Shown piece by piece: positions 60,103-64,000 of a stretch of DNA of 64,000 nt. The translations under genes were made by a program, and so were the position numbers. The stretch is taken from contig NC_090178.1 in assembly GCF_024679245.1 (NCBI RefSeq), positions 7,626,202 through 7,690,201 on the forward strand, written 5' to 3'. The stretch is from Pseudorasbora parva (taxonomy: Eukaryota > Chordata > Actinopteri > Cypriniformes > Gobionidae). The notes beneath the pieces were generated by a model. That model was not told the origin of the DNA and did no database searches. It saw nothing but the letters and a program-made list of their open reading frames with translations. Numbering within the stretch: position 1 is the stretch's first letter; every line of letters starts with the position of its first letter.

Positions 60103-61111
60103 CTAAAAAACACACAAACACCAACTCTAGCACACTACTGCTAATAAGCATCATTCAAGGGACACATACCATCACTAAGAGCTCTATACTGTGACTATTT
60201 ACAGAATATTATAGGTTTAAAGGGATAATGCAAGGCATAAGCTGGTTAGCTTTAACTATCCTGAGCTGTGATGTCAAATGCAGCAGACAAGGGAACATAT
60301 ATGCCCATTCAACCTTTAAAGAGCCCTCAAAAAACAAATTAAATAAAATGATATCCATTTAATCACAATGCCCAGCCACTTTTGAATGGTCATCAAAAAA
60401 TATACTTTTTTTAGCAGCATAAAGCCGGGTTACACGCAGGCTTTGCATTAAAAATAAAGATTTTCGGTCATTTTGAATCATGCTCTACTCTTATCTGTCA
60501 GTAGAATATTAAACGCGTTGTACTTAATCCTCACTCACACCTCTTCACAGTTGATTTTCTCCATTTTCTTCACAAAATTCAATAGACCAGACAACTTATT
60601 TTTATATCTGTCAAAACAACAGAAAGCATTGTGAATTATCTGTCAATGTTTTTACAATTTGAAAAGTGATAAAGAAATGTTCAGTTAAGGCAAACTCTGG
60701 TTGTGTCATTTACCTGCCAAACTGTACACGTCAAACCTTTTGGTTTGTAATGCCATAAAATGAAAAAAAAAAACACATTTGGTTGCGTTCCCTAAAAAAA
60801 ACAGGCATTTTATCATAGTAGACTCCATTAACAGCTCTTTCCAATCGGATGTCACAGCAGTTTATTCAGGGTACTAAGGCACAGTCTCATTTGACTTTCA
60901 TTCATACAGTAATGTGATAATGTGAGGTATAAGCTGGTTAGCTTTTACTTCTACCCAAATCTCAGACAGTCAAAAGCCACAGGATTTCTCCTACACTCTC
61001 AAAAAAATGTCAATGGATTTTTTAGCACCTAGCAGAGAATTCTCTTCTCATCAAGACCCATTTTTATTTTCTGCATTATATGGAACTCAAGGATTCTCTT
61101 ATGGCATTATA

Positions 61112-62063
61112 TTAAAGGGATAGTTCATCCAAAAATGAAAATTAGTCCATGATAGTCCTCAAGTGATTCTAGGTGTATATGACATTCTTCTTTCAGACAA
61201 ATTAAAGTTAAGTTATATTAAGTCCTGGCTAATCCAAGCTTTATAAAGGCTGTAACTAGAGATCGACCGATATGGGTTTTTCTATAGCCGATGCCGATAT
61301 TTAGAGGTCAGGGTCAGCCGATGGCCGATATGTGCTGCCGATTTTTTTGGCCAATATTTTGAAGTTTTCCCCTTCATATATTAAAAAATGACAAATATCA
61401 GCCCGATATATCGGCCAAACGATATATCGGTCGACCTCTAGCTGTAACTGTTGCTCTGTTTTTAAAGTCAATAAAAATGCATCTGTCCATCACATAACGT
61501 GCTCCACACGGCTCTGTGAGGTTAATAAAGGCCTTCTATAAGCAAATTGTTGCGTTTGTGTAAGAAAAATATCCATATTTAAAACTTTTTGAATTAATGT
61601 ACCGGTTGATCACCTTCCGTGGAAAAGTGTTGAATGTGCCTTCTCAGAGTTCAAGATGCGTACGCGACGTCTGACGAGCGTAACTGGCCTTTGAACTGCA
61701 AAGGCACTTTCAACACTTTTTCCATAAACTGAATACGGAAGGCAATCTGCCTTTACTTAATAAAACTTTACTTAATACAATTTTTAATATGGATATTTTT
61801 CCTACACAAACGCATTATTTCTCTTCCGAAGGCATTTATTAACCTCCCGGAGCAATGTGAAGCATGTTATTTGATGGACAGATGCATGGACAAAAACAGA
61901 GCAACAAATCCTACCATTATAAAGCTTGGATAAGCCAGAACTTTTTAATTTAACTTAACTTTTATTCATCTGAAAGAAAGAATAATGTTATATACACCAA
62001 GAATGACATGAGGACGAGTAAATCATGGGCTAATTTTCATTTTTGAGTGATCTAAACCCTTTA
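61112..62063. mobile_element. Long Angel-like palindromic element, interrupted
   Basis: The ends ttaaagggatagttcatccaa and tttttgagtgatctaaaccc are inverted. The inner pairs aatccaagctttataaagg / ttataaagcttggataagcc and gtaagaaaaatatccatatt / aatatggatatttttcctac support the palindrome. A 184-bp element is inserted at 61257-61440. Confidence 0.8.
61257..61440. mobile_element. 184-bp hAT-type MITE with 8-bp TSD
   Basis: It begins TAGAGATCGACCGATAT and ends ATATCGGTCGACCTCTA, and gctgtaac flanks both sides (61249-61256, 61441-61448). Subterminal gccgatat and atatcggcc words repeat inside. No coding capacity. Confidence 0.88.
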
Positions 62064-63205
62064 AATAAATAAAAATCTCCTATAGCATTATACGGAATGT
62101 AAAATGATCATCTAACGGAATCAAATGGAACTTATAAAGATTCAAAAGGAACTTATAAAGGGTATGTTATAGATTAAAACTGAACTTATATAAAAAAAGA
62201 AGTAATGGCATCATATGAAAACTTTACAAAATCAAATGTAACACAAAGATTTCTTATGAATTCAACTTATAAAGAACGCTTATGGCATCATATGATATGA
62301 AATAATATTCTATTATGGCATCAAATCAAACTAATAAAAAGTCACTTATGGCATCATATGAAACTTTTAAGGGTTCCTTTACAGAATCAAATTGTATGAA
62401 AAGTTATCCTAAGTCATTCACTTTAAAATCCTTTTGGAAACTCTTGATTTGAAGACAGTGAGGCCACCTGTGGGAAATAACGTTCTGTTCGTGATACAAA
62501 TGCAATGTTATATTCTTAGAAGAAAATGTAAATGAGCATCACTTCCAGATAGATTTGATGAAGGTTTAATCACATCAAAGAATCTTGAAGCTGACAACAT
62601 CCTCCCAGGGCGAGAACATCCCGACTCCATCAGTTGACTAACGCTCCCTTTAACTTTCTGCACCGTCTGCGTTCATGTATCTGCTGTCAGCCGTGCAGAT
62701 TACCCCCCAGTGAAGAGAGACATCTCCTGCACCACGCTGATAAGGACACAGATTTCCCTCCATACGCAGCTCCACCAGTGGCCTGTTTTAATAGCCGCTC
62801 TTTAACCATAGCGTTTCATGCAGTCAGCGCTCATCTGCTCTAATGTGCTGGGACATGTGTGTTACGATAAGTTTCAATGTGCTCACCGTACAGTTCAGAG
62901 CATCAAAAGAGCGAGCAGAAGGAAGAGAGATAAAAAAAAGAAGTATTTTCTATAAAGATGGATGAGCCACTAATCAAGTGATGGTGTGTGTTTGTAAAGC
63001 ATGCAAAGAAATGCTGATGCACTATATACAGCGGAGTAAGAGATTTACACGCATTCATGCATGTGGGTGACGGACAGAGCATGCAGGGAAAGGGAAAGAA
63101 CATAAGGGATAGATCAGGGGTAGTCAAATAAACTTCCAAGAGGTCCAGTCTCTACGTTTCCTTCCCAGCAGAAGTCCAGACAACATTTTTTTGGAACAGT
63201 TGGAT

Positions 63206-63480
63206 GGTTTACCAAAAAATTATACCATTAATTACTCACCCTCATGTCATTTCAAACCTTCGTTCATCTTCGGAACGCAAATTAATATATTTTTGATGAA
63301 ATCCGAGAGCTTTTTGAGCCAACACAGACAGCAACACAATGACCACTTTCAAGAACCTCGGATTTCGGCTCTCAGATTTCATCAAAAAAAAAAAATCTTC
63401 ATTTGTGTTCTAAAGATAAACGAAGGTCTTAGGGGTTCATTAATGACAGAATTTTATTTTTGGGTGAACTAACACTTTAA
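63206..63480. mobile_element. Angel-like palindromic MITE variant
   Basis: It contains ttactcaccctcatgtcatt and the end ttttgggtgaactaacactt. The inner arms catttcaaaccttcgttcat-type and aagataaacgaaggtcttag pair, as do aatccgagagctttttgag-type and ggctctcagatttcatc. Confidence 0.65.
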
Positions 63481-63496
63481 CCACAAACTAGTCAAG

Positions 63497-64000
63497 AGCC
63501 CCGTTTCCACCACAGGAACTTTACCCAGGTACCAGGAACTTTGGGTGGTACTTCGTGTGTTTAGACCGCAGGAACCAGGGTCTAAATGAAGTTCCGGGTA
63601 AATATTTCCCCCTCCAAACGACCCTGCTCGCGAGGTAGTACTTTTTCAAAGTTCAGGAACTTTCGAGGGCGGGACTTGGGCGCTGAACATGCTGATTGGT
63701 TTAGCTCATGCAGCATTTAATGTCAACGGGCATTTTTAAAAGTCTTTTGCGAGGTTCGGTCTCGTTCAGTAAATATCAGTCTTGCTCTCTGTCTGATGGC
63801 ACGTGCCGAGTTCGTCTCAGCCATCTCACGTGCAATGTCCGTAATAGCTGATAATAATATACATTGTCATTTTAAATCTAGCTTTACAAGCTTTCTGAAT
63901 ATGCTGCATGCTGCTGAATCTGCATATTAGTGCTCTTTTCTGTCGTTGTTAATTACCTTAGTAAAACTATACATAACCAGCAAAAGCAGCACAGCTTGAA
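63497..64000. mobile_element. TIR element, left part (cut by window edge)
   Basis: The start gagccccgtttccaccacag, then gaactttacccaggtaccagg, is a familiar end of a fish non-autonomous DNA element. Internal repeats of aggaacttt and caggaac occur to 63665. The right end is outside the window. Confidence 0.5.

Larger units (their letters stand above)
60103..64000. other. thsd7a: thsd7a intron, right edge
   Basis: I found no further TSP1-like exon on the minus strand. Contents: Angel-like elements (61112-62063, 63206-63480), a nested 184-bp element, and a TIR-element end (63497-64000). The stretch 60103-61111 has no definite feature. 62530-63060 is GC-balanced and without a recognised repeat. 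Confidence 0.65.

Overview
The window is vertebrate nuclear DNA, almost certainly from a teleost and probably from a cyprinid-type fish. The evidence is one large multi-exon gene with GT-AG introns, set in AT-rich DNA full of families typical of fish genomes: several Tc1-like transposons, hAT and Harbinger-type inverted-repeat elements, Angel-like palindromic MITEs, a 5S-rRNA-derived SINE and long microsatellites. No bacterial-type gene, CRISPR array, rRNA gene or intact tRNA gene was seen.

The only protein-coding gene I can support is thsd7a (thrombospondin type-1 domain-containing protein 7A), on the minus strand, running from right (5' side) to left (3' side). Fourteen exons lie between 60102 and 2186. 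Thirteen chain without a gap and with matching intron phase at every junction, giving 737 codons from the middle of a protein that is about 1,650 residues long in mammals. The fourteenth (60034-60102, 69 nt) is an extra in-frame cassette with good splice sites that I do not recall from mammalian THSD7A. The start codon, signal peptide and first TSP1 repeats lie beyond the right edge. The last repeats, transmembrane segment and cytoplasmic tail lie beyond the left edge. Assignment to 7A rather than 7B rests on remembered similarity to the human proteins. The thsd7aa/thsd7ab paralogue question cannot be settled from the window.

Region by region (plus coordinates): 1-2185, intron with an Angel-like fragment and a 976-bp inverted-repeat element carrying a minisatellite. 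2186-9462, four exons between a TA-rich TIR element, a Tc1-like copy split by a hAT-like insertion, and foldback elements. 9463-19766, four exons with a SINE and two degraded Tc1-like copies. 19767-24044, nested repeats and two exons separated by a 420-bp intron made almost wholly of GATA/TATC repeat. 24045-43471, two huge introns around one exon, holding Angel-like, Tc1-like and nested Harbinger-type elements. 43472-56439, three exons, a SINE3-like element and a 1.74-kb hAT-type element with an 8-bp target-site duplication. 56440-64000, the cassette exon, a nested palindrome, Tc1-like remnants and a 184-bp element inside an Angel-like copy.

Together the exons encode tandem TSP1 repeats of an ectodomain that, in the known family, sits on endothelial cells and podocytes and acts in cell migration and adhesion. 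The most notable observations are the stop-free, frame-preserving GATA intron, the candidate cassette exon, a conserved cysteine replaced by tryptophan, and several transposon insertions whose order can be read from their nesting.
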